From NCBI GenBank assembly GCA_041844915.1, contig JBGZBY010000110.1:1-64000 (forward strand): 64,000 bases of DNA, written 5' to 3'. The translations under genes were made by a program, and so were the position numbers. Below the pieces are notes generated by a model. The model did not search any database, had not been told where the DNA came from, and saw only the letters and a program-made list of their open reading frames with translations. This DNA is from W11650 sp041844915 (GTDB lineage: Bacteria; Bacillota; Clostridia; Lachnospirales; Vallitaleaceae). This document shows positions 54,758-63,008 of this stretch, one piece after another; positions within the stretch are counted from its first letter, which is position 1, and every line of letters begins with the position of its first letter.

Positions 54758-55732
54758 TCAGACTGCGCTTTTTCTAATGTTTTGCTCTGCCTTCGTCCTT
54801 CCTTTTTGCGTATTTTCCTGCAAGAAGTCTAAAATTTGCGCATAAACCTCCATCTTCTCCTTTTCTTGCAGCACCTCATGCCGCATTTGATCATAAAGCT
54901 TAAGCTTTACCTGCCGAATTCCCAGCTCCTTGTACATCAAATAAAGCTCCATGACGCGTTTCCCTTTTTCATTGAGCGGATCTGCGCCTCCGGAAATCAG
55001 AAGCAGAGGCAAATCCTTTCGGATTTGACGAAGCTGTTCCGGTCGATACATTTGCAATACCGCTCCAGAAAGCTCATACAAAAAATTATTTGACACCAGA
55101 TAACCACACATCGGATCTTGGTCATATCGGCGCACCTCATTCAAATCACTACAAAGCCATGCATGATCGGAGAAGTCCTGCTCAAAGCCCTTGTTATAAT
55201 TAAAAAATATAAGCGCATTCGCCAGCTTGGAATTAAAATATTCTCCAGTAAACGTCATCACAGCCTTTAACAAAAACCTGCCGTACATCGCCTTGGTTTG
55301 AGGCTGCTTCAAGCTGCCGAGAAGCACCACGCCATCAACGCTGTCGCTATGCTGCTGAATAAATTTCTGGCAAATTAGCGAGCCCATGCTATGCCCGATC
55401 AAAAAAAGCGGCAGCCCCGGATATTCCCACCGAAGCATCTCAACATAGTATTTCTGGTCGGAAAGAATCTTCCGAAAGCCGTCCTTTTCCAAGGCTCCCA
55501 GCCTGCCGTTTTTGAGTCCAGTCTGTCCTTGGCTGCGGTGATCTCCGGCAGCGACCTCAAAGCCGTTTTCATTTAAAAACCGAGCAAACCGGTCATATCT
55601 TCTGACATGTTCAAGCATACCGGTAAGCAGCAACACTACGCCTTTCTTGGGCAAATCAGTATGCCATATTTTAAAATAATTTTTCTGTCTTTCTTCCCGT
55701 TCAATCCAGCGTTCTTCTATATGAGTCATCAT
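54758..55732 (-). CDS. Alpha/beta hydrolase, monoacylglycerol lipase/lysophospholipase type
   Basis: A 324-residue hydrolase of the serine-aminopeptidase S33 (Hydrolase_4) group. The nucleophile lies in LIGHSMGSLI, the acid in ISGGADPLNEKG and the His in YDQMRHEVLQE. The N-terminus (KNYFKIWHTDLPKKGVVLLLTGMLEHVRRY, GDHRSQGQTG) follows the monoacylglycerol-lipase pattern. No signal peptide, so it is cytoplasmic or membrane-associated. AAGGAG precedes the ATG. Likely substrates are lysophospholipids or monoglycerides; not provable from sequence. Confidence 0.87.
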   Translation of the reverse strand: MMTHIEERWIEREERQKNYFKIWHTDLPKKGVVLLLTGMLEHVRRYDRFARFLNENGFEVAAGDHRSQGQTGLKNGRLGALEKDGFRKILSDQKYYVEMLRWEYPGLPLFLIGHSMGSLICQKFIQQHSDSVDGVVLLGSLKQPQTKAMYGRFLLKAVMTFTGEYFNSKLANALIFFNYNKGFEQDFSDHAWLCSDLNEVRRYDQDPMCGYLVSNNFLYELSGAVLQMYRPEQLRQIRKDLPLLLISGGADPLNEKGKRVMELYLMYKELGIRQVKLKLYDQMRHEVLQEKEKMEVYAQILDFLQENTQKGRTKAEQNIRKSAV

Positions 55733-55884
55733 TCTCTCCTTCCTCGCATGTCCTAACTACTATTATATTTCTCAATCTCATATTCGTCAATCAATATTTC
55801 CTGATCTTCAATGCAAGGCAAGCCTCTGATTTTCGTTTTTTCAAAGCCCTTCCGCCCTTGTGCCCTCTGCCGGCTGAAACTTCA

Positions 55885-57030
55885 TTATTTTTCCTGCCCT
55901 GTCATCTCTATTTGCTTCTGCTGTTTTTCCGCCCAAACTGCCAAGCCTTCGTATTTTTTCTTGCGAGTAATTTCCATGATTCCCAGCCTTGTAATATCAT
56001 GTACAATTGCCGGTATAGGATCTTTCGCCAGATACTCGGTCATTTTCCGCAGCAGCTCCTCCTGATGAGCCGCTTCCTTCATATCAATAAAATCAATCAA
56101 AAGAATTCCGGATAAATTCCGCAGGCGAATTTGTCTGGCCGCTTCTTTAGCCGCCTCCAAATTCGTCTTAAACACTGTTTTTTCGTGTTCCCTTCCGCCC
56201 TTTGTTTTTCCGGTGTTGACATCGATCACATGAAAAGCCTCCGTCCTTTCTATCAGCAAATACCCTCCGCCAGAAAGCCATATCTTCTTTTTTTCTGCTT
56301 CGGCAAAGGCACCCGCCAGATCATGCCGCAGATAATAATCTATCTCTCGGTAATGAATCGGTATATTCAAACGATTGCTTTTGACATATTCCACTGCCCG
56401 TTCAAAACTCCCTTTGTGATTCGTATAGATCTCGTCAATCTCACTGCCTTTTAAAATGTCCAACGCGTCCCTGGTCTGCAAAAGAAGAGGCCCCTTCCAA
56501 TATTTTGCTTTTTCCGTCAGTCGCTCCGCCTTGGCTGCCAGCTCCTGCATCTCCTGCCAAAGCGCTTCCTCATCCCCTGTGCTGGAGCGAACGATAAAGC
56601 CGTATTTCCTTTCTTTATCAGCCAAAAACTGCTCCAGCCGCAGCCTTTTGGCTTTTGACAGTTTTTGACTGAAATAAAGCTTCTGCGTGTCTGAAAGCAA
56701 CACAGCAAAGCTTCCCTCCAAAGAAAATTTCATCGTCAGCTTCGCGCCCTTCTGACCGCTGCCGCTCCGCACCGCCTGAACTAAAATATGATCTCCGCTT
56801 TTAATCTCGCCGACAATATCCTGATAAGGCAAAAAGCCGATCGTTTCCTCTCCAATGCTTACAAATGCTGAACTGATCGAATTTTGCTTTTCCCGCACAA
56901 CTCCGATATAAAAATTTCCTTCGGCAGCATCCTCCAGCATGGACTGCGGATATAGATCATAGACATGATCGTATTCATTTAAAGTGTAATAATAAAGCTG
57001 TTTCTGCCATTCGGCAATAAATAAATTCAT
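55885..57030 (-). CDS. rng: Ribonuclease E/G family protein
   Basis: An endoribonuclease of the RNase E/G family acting in RNA decay or rRNA processing. At 381 residues it is catalytic-core only. The S1-like part spans about 35-110 (GNFYIGVVREKQNSISSAFVSIG); the DNase-I-like part has FHVIDVNTGKTKGG and ILLIDFIDM, whose Asp residues bind the metal. An ATG at 57030 after AAAGGA is preferred to the TTG two codons upstream. A TATAAT lies at 57066-57071 on the minus strand, back to back with the ComFB promoter. Confidence 0.92.
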   Translation of the reverse strand: MNLFIAEWQKQLYYYTLNEYDHVYDLYPQSMLEDAAEGNFYIGVVREKQNSISSAFVSIGEETIGFLPYQDIVGEIKSGDHILVQAVRSGSGQKGAKLTMKFSLEGSFAVLLSDTQKLYFSQKLSKAKRLRLEQFLADKERKYGFIVRSSTGDEEALWQEMQELAAKAERLTEKAKYWKGPLLLQTRDALDILKGSEIDEIYTNHKGSFERAVEYVKSNRLNIPIHYREIDYYLRHDLAGAFAEAEKKKIWLSGGGYLLIERTEAFHVIDVNTGKTKGGREHEKTVFKTNLEAAKEAARQIRLRNLSGILLIDFIDMKEAAHQEELLRKMTEYLAKDPIPAIVHDITRLGIMEITRKKKYEGLAVWAEKQQKQIEMTGQEK

Positions 57031-57134
57031 GGGCAATATCCTTTTCCTGCTTATTCTTATTCCACATTATACCCTACTTTTTAAAAAATAGGAATTAATT
57101 TTTCAGGCAATCAACATTTTTTTTATTGCTAAGC

Positions 57135-57163
57135 TTGTATTTTTTGCCATAAACTGTTATAAT
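57135..57163 (+). promoter_or_regulatory. Promoter of the ComFB-family gene
   Basis: TTGTAT (57135-57140), a 17-base spacer and TATAAT (57158-57163). The transcript would have a leader of about 175 bases. Confidence 0.65.
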
Positions 57164-57191
57164 GATATTAACTTCCATTCTTTATTAAAAA

Positions 57192-57222
57192 CTTCCGTCT
57201 GATTTCTTCAAGCAGGCGGAGG
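57192..57222 (+). other. Hairpin in the ComFB leader
   Basis: CTTCCGTCTG (57192-57201) pairs with CAGGCGGAGG (57213-57222) over ten positions including G-U pairs, with an 11-base loop. It lies early in the long leader. The known c-di-GMP riboswitch consensus bases are not visible. Confidence 0.45.
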
Positions 57223-57344
57223 TATCGAAGCAATCAACTTTAGGCAGGACCTCTTATTCGGGAAGGAAGTGCGATTCGGGAATTACACATTGCGGTTGCA
57301 GCTGCATCAGCAAAAGGAGCCGCTCATTTCAAAAGGAGATAGTT

Positions 57345-57611
57345 ATGAAGCTTCATAATATAATGGAGGATTTTGTTCTTGATATATTAAACGACACCTT
57401 GAAGAAAATGCCAGATTTTTGTCAATGTGATCAGTGCAAAATGGATGTTGCGGCACTTATCTTAAACGATGTTAAACCTCGCTATGTCGTCAGTGATCAG
57501 GGATATGTCTTTTCCAAAACAAATATGCTTTCCCGTCAATTTGAGGCCGATTTAACCGCCGAGGTCATCAAAGCGGTAATGGTCGTTTCCGAAAACCCAA
57601 ATCATAGCTGA
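57345..57611 (+). CDS. ComFB-family protein (late competence development ComFB domain)
   Basis: An 88-residue protein covering just the ComFB domain (PF10719): MEDFVLDILNDTLKK, the two-Cys segment FCQCDQCKMDVAALILNDVKPRYVVSDQGYVF, then a short helical end. ComFB-domain proteins have recently been reported to bind cyclic dinucleotides, and c-di-GMP in particular in cyanobacteria; the cysteines suggest a metal site. AAAAGGAG precedes the ATG. It is a lone gene with an unusually long leader. No comF operon or GGDEF gene is in the window, so a competence role is not supported. Confidence 0.88.
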   Translation: MKLHNIMEDFVLDILNDTLKKMPDFCQCDQCKMDVAALILNDVKPRYVVSDQGYVFSKTNMLSRQFEADLTAEVIKAVMVVSENPNHS

Positions 57612-57710
57612 AATTTTTAAAATCAGCATGATTTCCGTTTTGGAGTAGTTTAAGCTGTACGCTTAAGTATTTTTATGTGCATAAAAAATCCGTTTTATCT
57701 ACGGTTTCCG

Positions 57711-57840
57711 TCAATTATTTAAGATTTTGAAATTTTCTCTATTTATCTAGGCCTTAATCATTTATCCAAGAATTTGACCAATTATCTAAGGTTTTGGCAA
57801 CTTTCCTAAAATTTTAACCATTTATTTAGGTTTTAATAAG
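57711..57840. repeat. Degenerate tandem repeat of about 20 bases
   Basis: Five to six units such as TTTATCTAGGCCTTAATCA, TTTATCCAAGAATTTGACCA, ATTATCTAAGGTTTTGGCAA and TTTATTTAGGTTTTAATAAG occur head to tail. A/T-rich, with TTTA-CTAAG as the most constant part. It lies in the 3' region of the ComFB transcript before its terminator. Confidence 0.65.
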
Positions 57841-57850
57841 CCCTTCTCCT

Positions 57851-57879
57851 CCCTCGGCATAGCCGGGGGATTCTTTTTG
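57851..57879 (+). terminator. Terminator of the ComFB-family gene
   Basis: CCCTCGGC/GCCGGGGG with loop ATA, then ATTCTTTTTG on the plus strand. Confidence 0.7.
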
Positions 57880-57890
57880 CGTTTCAGCCA

Positions 57891-57929
57891 AAAGGCTTTC
57901 GGAGCATAAGCCGCGCTCCGAAAGCCTTT
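57891..57929 (-). terminator. Terminator of eno, usable in both directions
   Basis: A perfect 15-base stem AAAGGCTTTCGGAGC/GCTCCGAAAGCCTTT with a nine-base loop; short T runs flank both sides. It lies 26 bases beyond the eno stop. Confidence 0.75.
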
Positions 57930-57954
57930 CTTTTGCCATTAAAGCAATTTTATC

Positions 57955-59292
57955 CTATTTGTTTTTCAAGTTAAACCAAGCGTCCAGTCCCGGATAGTAC
58001 GCAATATCATCCAGTTCTTCTTCAATTCTAAGAAGCTGATTGTATTTTGCCACACGATCCGTTCTTGCCGGCGCACCGGTCTTGATCTGTCCGGCATTTA
58101 CCGCTACTTCAATATCGGCAATCGTAGCGTCTTCGGTTTCACCGGAACGATGGGAAACAACGGCAGTATAGCCGGCGCGATTTGCCATCTTGATTGCATC
58201 AAAGGTTTCCGTCAAGGAACCGATTTGATTTACCTTAATCAGGATCGAGTTTGCACAACCTTCTTCAATACCTCTTGCCAAGCGGGAAGTATTGGTAACA
58301 AACAGATCGTCGCCAACCAACTGAATCTTCTTGCCCAAACGCTCGGTCAAAAGCTTCCAGCCTTCCCAGTCATTTTCATCCAAGCCGTCCTCAATTGAGA
58401 TGATCGGGTATTTGTTGACCAGCATTTCATAATAATCAACCATTTCCGCAGAGGTACGATAAATCTTATCGCCGCCCTTGGCTTCCGTTTCTCCTTCAAA
58501 GAAGTATTTTCCGCATTCATCACAGAAAAGTTCGGAAGCAGCCACGTCAAGCGCAATTCTAAAGTCCTTGCCTGCCTCGTAGCCAGCCTTAGCAATCGCT
58601 TCCATAATTAGATCAAGCACATCCTCGGCAGTTGCAAGGTTCGGAGCAAAGCCGCCCTCATCGCCGATCGCCGTTGATAAGCCCTTGGACTTAAGTACGG
58701 ACTTCAAATTGTGATAAACCTCTGCACAGCTACGCAGCGCTTCACTAAAAGAGGTTGCGCCTACCGGCATGATCATGAATTCCTGAAAATCAACTGTATT
58801 ATCAGCATGCTGTCCGCCGTTTAAAATATTCATCATTGGAACCGGCAGAGTATAGCTGTTGAAGCCGCCCAAATATTGATACAAAGGCATTCCCAAAGCC
58901 GCTGCCGCCGCCTTAGCTACCGCCATGGACACTGCCAAGATCGCATTGGCGCCCAGCTTCGACTTATTTTCCGTACCGTCCAGCTCAAGCATCAGCTCGT
59001 CAATATATCTTTGATCCAAGGCATTTAAGCCGATCAACTCTTCTGCAATAATCTCATTGACATTATCTACTGCATTTAAAACGCCCTTACCCAAATAGCG
59101 ATCACCGCCGTCGCGCAGCTCTACTGCTTCAAACTCGCCGGTCGAAGCACCAGAGGGAACTGAAGCGCGTCCCAAATAAAGACGATTGGTTTCTTCGTTT
59201 AATACGGTAACGTCAACCTCAACCGTGGGATTTGCTCTTGAGTCCAACACCTCTCTGGCAAGAACGTCTGTAATTTCAAGATAACCTTTCAT
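57955..59292 (-). CDS. eno: Enolase
   Basis: Converts 2-phosphoglycerate to phosphoenolpyruvate in glycolysis; cytoplasmic. The 445 residues begin EITDVLAREVLDSRANPTVEVDV and include SGASTGEFEAVELRDG, the metal ligand in IALDVAASELF, SIEDGLDENDWEGW, the catalytic Lys in NSILIKVNQIGSLTET and SHRSGETEDATIADIAV-like SHRSGETEDATIADIEVA. A small insert with paired cysteines (FCDECGKYFFEGE) lies near residue 255. AAAGGAG precedes the ATG and the promoter is its own, though it lies downstream of pgk-tpiA. Confidence 0.98.
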   Translation of the reverse strand: MKGYLEITDVLAREVLDSRANPTVEVDVTVLNEETNRLYLGRASVPSGASTGEFEAVELRDGGDRYLGKGVLNAVDNVNEIIAEELIGLNALDQRYIDELMLELDGTENKSKLGANAILAVSMAVAKAAAAALGMPLYQYLGGFNSYTLPVPMMNILNGGQHADNTVDFQEFMIMPVGATSFSEALRSCAEVYHNLKSVLKSKGLSTAIGDEGGFAPNLATAEDVLDLIMEAIAKAGYEAGKDFRIALDVAASELFCDECGKYFFEGETEAKGGDKIYRTSAEMVDYYEMLVNKYPIISIEDGLDENDWEGWKLLTERLGKKIQLVGDDLFVTNTSRLARGIEEGCANSILIKVNQIGSLTETFDAIKMANRAGYTAVVSHRSGETEDATIADIEVAVNAGQIKTGAPARTDRVAKYNQLLRIEEELDDIAYYPGLDAWFNLKNK

Positions 59293-59373
59293 TGATTAAT
59301 CTCCTTTCAAAATGCTTTTTATGAACGATTTTTAAATCGGGGATATGGTCGCATCCATTTCCCTTTCCTTTAT

Positions 59374-59401
59374 AGTATAACCGATATAGCCAAAAAATCA
59401 A
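59374..59401 (-). promoter_or_regulatory. Promoter of eno
   Basis: TTGATT (59396-59401), a 16-base spacer and TATACT (59374-59379) on the minus strand. Just upstream lies the terminator-like hairpin of the preceding gene. Confidence 0.7.
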
Positions 59402-59413
59402 GGAATTTCTTTT

Positions 59414-59444
59414 AAAAAACCGGAATATTTCGATCTCGCCGGCT
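59414..59444 (-). terminator. Weak terminator after the DHHW gene
   Basis: On the minus strand AGCCGG (from 59444) pairs with CCGGTT (ending 59418) over six pairs with a 15-base loop, then a T run. It separates the acetylation pair from the eno promoter. Confidence 0.5.
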
Positions 59445-59492
59445 ATGCTCACGCCAAGTCAAATGCCGCTTGATAGGAGCGGCCGTTTCGCC

Positions 59493-60980
59493 TTACTGGC
59501 TGACCCTTTGAATGTTTTTGGCAAAATTTTGATTACCGGCGATAACCACACTATAATTGAGAAAAAGGATATCATCAAAGCCCTTTTCATTGGCATAGGC
59601 CACCGCATTTGCCTGAAAATGTCTGGGGTCAATCACATGAATCTCTTTATAGTGATTCATCAAAAACGGAATAAAGGCATTGCCATATGAATCCTTAAAT
59701 ACCAAAATTTTTCGATTGGTATCAACATTGGTAGTAATTATCGACAACGGCTCATCACCGCTCAAAAAGACTAAATATTTATTCTTAAAGCTTGCTTTGC
59801 CGTAGCTTTCGTTAATTACATTCCAGTCCAATACTCCGCCCTTTGAGGTGTGAATCTTAAAGGTTGATTCCACCAGCGGCATAAAAACCTCGACCGTATC
59901 GGGGTTGGCCGCCACCTTCTGGCTGCGTGTTTTGTCATACAGCGTTCCTAAAAAGCCGGGGAAATCCTTTTTTTCATATTTATCCAGCGTTACCGGCGAA
60001 AATCCCGCTGTCCTGACAAAGGCTTCATAGGCATAATAGGCGCCTCTAGCCGTCCAGTGGTGATCGGAGCGAAAATACAGATAGTCCTGATAATGAGCAA
60101 AGATTGAGCTTCTGGCGTCAACCGGCGTAATACGCGGCGCCAAAAAGCTGTTAATCACTCCAATCGCTTCTTCTTGAGAGGATCCCATTTCACGATACTT
60201 TTTATTTTGCACAAACTCAATATGACTGGGCGCAATCAAGGAAAAGATTCTTACATTTTCCGGCACCTTGGCGGCAAATTGATTGAGGCTTTCGGCATAA
60301 AACTGGCAAGCCGCTGTCCGATAGCCAAAAATTTCATAAACCGAGTCCTTTAGCACCAGAAAATTGCTTCTAACCTCGCCGACCTCATTGTCGTCAACAT
60401 CGTTAATTACCATTTCCGTATTTGGAGCCGTCGGCTGTGCCGTTTCCGCGCCGGATATCTCATTCGCCTCCTGCGGATTGGCCACCAAATACTCCTCAAT
60501 TTCCCTGCGGGCATATAGCTTTACTCTTTCGTTCAAATCACGGACGCTTCCAACCAGACCTGCTCCGCGTTCCTCCGCCACAACCTCCGTTTCCGCAGGC
60601 TTTACCTCGACCGAAGCCGGCTGCTCCTGCGCCTTATCGGGACCAGCAGCAAACTGATCTCCGGTATTTAGTGTTATAATCTCTGCTTCATCCTCCCCGG
60701 AAATACCCTTTAAGGCATTCAGCTTATCTCCCAGGCCAATCCAGCTCTCACGGAACATAAAGCGATCAGCATAAAAGGTTTCGATTCCAGTAAAAAAAGC
60801 ACCGCTTTTTAAGTTCTCTGCCGAAAGCTCCGGAAATTTCGCCAGCGCCCTGTTCTCCTGTGCCGAAATCTCCTGGCGATTATACAGAATCATATTTAAA
60901 AGCCCCATGACAATCAAGCCCAATACAAATAACACTACATTTAATTTCTTGATCATTCCACTTGTATTCTCTCTTTCCAC
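59493..60980 (-). CDS. DHHW-family (AlgJ/AlgX-like) polysaccharide O-acetylation protein
   Basis: A membrane-anchored extracellular protein that works with MBOAT proteins to acetylate exported polysaccharide. One N-terminal membrane helix (about 14-33 of 495), then an extracellular SGNH-like domain. The family motif RSDHHWTARGAYYAYEAF is present, as are a preceding IAPSHIEFV block and a late KDSYGNAFIPFLMNHY, which supplies the probable nucleophile Ser and matches AlgX-like proteins. A Glu/Ala/Pro-rich insert of about 100 residues (95-200) is unusual. The GTG at 60980 or the ATG at 60956 could start translation; neither has a strong site. It follows the MBOAT gene by about 145 bases. Confidence 0.88.
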   Translation of the reverse strand: MERENTSGMIKKLNVVLFVLGLIVMGLLNMILYNRQEISAQENRALAKFPELSAENLKSGAFFTGIETFYADRFMFRESWIGLGDKLNALKGISGEDEAEIITLNTGDQFAAGPDKAQEQPASVEVKPAETEVVAEERGAGLVGSVRDLNERVKLYARREIEEYLVANPQEANEISGAETAQPTAPNTEMVINDVDDNEVGEVRSNFLVLKDSVYEIFGYRTAACQFYAESLNQFAAKVPENVRIFSLIAPSHIEFVQNKKYREMGSSQEEAIGVINSFLAPRITPVDARSSIFAHYQDYLYFRSDHHWTARGAYYAYEAFVRTAGFSPVTLDKYEKKDFPGFLGTLYDKTRSQKVAANPDTVEVFMPLVESTFKIHTSKGGVLDWNVINESYGKASFKNKYLVFLSGDEPLSIITTNVDTNRKILVFKDSYGNAFIPFLMNHYKEIHVIDPRHFQANAVAYANEKGFDDILFLNYSVVIAGNQNFAKNIQRVSQ

Positions 60981-61124
60981 AATATTTTCCCATTGCTTTC
61001 CTGACGGCCTGCTCGTCTATGCCCCTTGGCGAAAGCAACTCCTTCCGCCTGACGCTTCCGCCCGCAATCTCTCCCATGCTCTGTATTCTCTTATTTTTCT
61101 TAACAGTCTGTTTGCTCCTGCTGA

Positions 61125-62510
61125 TCAAAATCGGAAATACAAAAAGGGATTGTAGGTCTGCCCAACCAGCATTGCTACCGAAGAAAAGAACAAACCTCCA
61201 TTGAGCAATAATAAAACCGGTGTCTGTTCAAGCTTTGTTCGCTTCCAGAGATATCCCAAAATCGGCGTGCAGGCAATCAGCGCAACCAAAATAAAATAAA
61301 TATTATTCTCTAAAATAATCTCAAACTGTAAATTCTTAAAAGGAAGCCCTGCCAAACCGAACATTTGCTTTAAGTAGCCCAGCGCATCCGTTAAGGATTC
61401 AAAATAAAAGAACACCCAGCCCACTAGGGTAAGAAAGACGCAATATACATGCCCGAAAAATTGGGGCATTTTCCAGCCAGTTTTATCCCGAAACACTCTC
61501 TCCACGGCAATAAAAACACCGTAATAAAGACCCCAGACTACAAAATTCCAAGACGCGCCATGCCATAGCCCCGTTAAAAACCAGACAATAAATAAATTGC
61601 GATAAGCATGCCGCCGGTTTCCGCCTAATGGAATATATAGATAATCTCGGAAAAATGTTCCCAGAGAAATATGCCAGCGCCTCCAAAAATCCGTTGCCGA
61701 TGTTGAAATATAGGGATAGTTAAAGTTTTCCTTATAGGTAAAGCCAAACATTTTTCCCATACCAATCGCCATATCCGAATAGCCGGAAAAATCAAAAAAG
61801 ATCTGAAAGGAAAAAAACAGAATTCCCAGCCAAGAACCCAGAACCGAAGCATTTTGCCCGCCGATCACCAAGATTCCTTCTCCCAAGGCTCCGGCCGTAT
61901 TGGCAATCAGCACCTTTTTGGCTAAGCCCAAAATAAAGCGGTTGACGCCATTGCTAAATTCATCCAGCTTAAATACCCGATTGTCAATCTCATTGGCAAT
62001 ATCGACATAGCGCACGATCGGCCCAGCCACCAGCTGGTGAAACAGCGATACAAACAGCAAAAATTTAGAAAGCGATCTCTGTGCCCTAGTTTCTCCCCGA
62101 TACACATCAATCGTATAGGAAATTGTCTGAAAGGTATAAAATGAAATGCCGATCGGCAGGGAAAAGCCCTGATATCCAATATTCATTCCCGTCAAGGAGC
62201 TAATCGTGCCTACAATCATACCGGAATATTTAAAAATTGCCAGCAATCCCAAATTCAGTACCAAGGAACTGACCACTGCCGCCTTTGCCTGCCATTTCCC
62301 GCGATGACCTTCAATAATAAGCCCATGAATATAGTCTACCCCCGCGCTAAACAGCAATAAAGTGATCCAAACCGGCTCTCCCCATGCATAAAAAATCAGC
62401 GAGGCAATGATCAGCACCCAATTTTTAGCATTGCGGCTAGGCATCTGATAATATACCACCAAACAAATCGGCAAAAATACAAAAATAAAAAAAAGACTTG
62501 AAAATACCAT
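61125..62510 (-). CDS. MBOAT-family O-acyltransferase (AlgI/DltB-like)
   Basis: A 461-residue polytopic membrane protein that passes acetyl groups from acetyl-CoA across the membrane. About ten hydrophobic segments. The AlgI pattern is clear: SLPIGISFYTFQTISYTIDVYRGE, FPLFVSLFHQLVAGPIVR-like LFHQLVAGPIVRY, FWRRWHISLGTFFRDYLYIPLGGNRR, and the catalytic-His segment FLTGLWHGASWNFVVWGLYYG. Partner gene: the DHHW protein downstream. Likely product: an O-acetylated surface polysaccharide or wall polymer. It lies between tpiA and eno, with a near-consensus promoter. Confidence 0.94.
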   Translation of the reverse strand: MVFSSLFFIFVFLPICLVVYYQMPSRNAKNWVLIIASLIFYAWGEPVWITLLLFSAGVDYIHGLIIEGHRGKWQAKAAVVSSLVLNLGLLAIFKYSGMIVGTISSLTGMNIGYQGFSLPIGISFYTFQTISYTIDVYRGETRAQRSLSKFLLFVSLFHQLVAGPIVRYVDIANEIDNRVFKLDEFSNGVNRFILGLAKKVLIANTAGALGEGILVIGGQNASVLGSWLGILFFSFQIFFDFSGYSDMAIGMGKMFGFTYKENFNYPYISTSATDFWRRWHISLGTFFRDYLYIPLGGNRRHAYRNLFIVWFLTGLWHGASWNFVVWGLYYGVFIAVERVFRDKTGWKMPQFFGHVYCVFLTLVGWVFFYFESLTDALGYLKQMFGLAGLPFKNLQFEIILENNIYFILVALIACTPILGYLWKRTKLEQTPVLLLLNGGLFFSSVAMLVGQTYNPFLYFRF

Positions 62511-62621
62511 GCTTTCCTCTCTCTGCTATATTTTTTCTATGTCAGCAATCCTCTCCCGCGATTCTCTAAAAAACCATATTTTCCTAAAGATATCGCACCA
62601 TCTAGGCTTGCTCTGCTCCTT

Positions 62622-62650
62622 ATTGTAGCCTATAAAAATTCCACTGTCAA
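62622..62650 (-). promoter_or_regulatory. Promoter of the MBOAT-DHHW operon
   Basis: TTGACA (62645-62650), a 17-base spacer and TACAAT (62622-62627) on the minus strand. A second TTGACA (62686-62691) with TATAGT 19 bases on may be a weak upstream promoter. Leader about 105 bases. Confidence 0.75.
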
Positions 62651-62762
62651 GTTAAAAAACACTATAAAAATCCTGAGATAAAAGCTGTCAAAAAAAGATA
62701 CTTTCGCATATCGAAGCTTCCTTCCCTTTAAAAACCATATTTTAATTTTATCTTTCAGCAAA

Positions 62763-62786
62763 GCAGGATAGCTAACGCTATCCTGC
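62763..62786. other. Perfect hairpin in the tpiA-MBOAT gap
   Basis: GCAGGATAGC/GCTATCCTGC with loop TAAC. No proper T run on either strand, so it is not an obvious terminator; it could back up the larger terminator at 62835-62914. Confidence 0.4.
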
Positions 62787-62834
62787 TATAAAGCTTGATT
62801 TTATCCTTTACCAGCACTATTTGGCAAAACCGCT

Positions 62835-62914
62835 AAAAAAAGAAGCCATTGCCCGCATAGGAACTTTTAAAATCAAGTCGATATAAAGCTCCTATCGCTG
62901 CAATAGCCTCTTTT
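62835..62914 (-). terminator. Terminator of the pgk-tpiA operon
   Basis: In minus-strand RNA AAAAGAGGCTATTGC pairs with GCAATGGCTTCTTTT through G-U pairs, with an inner ATAGGA/TCCTAT helix and a long loop, and ends in a run of T residues. The same arms have two mismatches on the plus strand, so it is a minus-strand structure. Confidence 0.75.
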
Positions 62915-63008
62915 CTTTTATTATCACTGTTTTCGGCTAATCTTCATCATTGGAAGCCGCGCCGTTTCGCCCCTTTTTCCCTCTGGGCATCCATGGCCGG
63001 AAGCACTG

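Noticed and set aside
57164..57344. Possible c-di-GMP riboswitch before the ComFB gene
   Set aside because: The leader has a hairpin but not the conserved GEMM core; left as an unassigned structure.
57711..57840. CRISPR array or origin iterons
   Set aside because: The 20-base units are highly diverged and not accompanied by dnaA boxes or replication genes.
60880..61128. An 82-codon minus-strand ORF between MBOAT and DHHW genes
   Set aside because: It overlaps the DHHW start out of frame, has no family resemblance and no convincing start.
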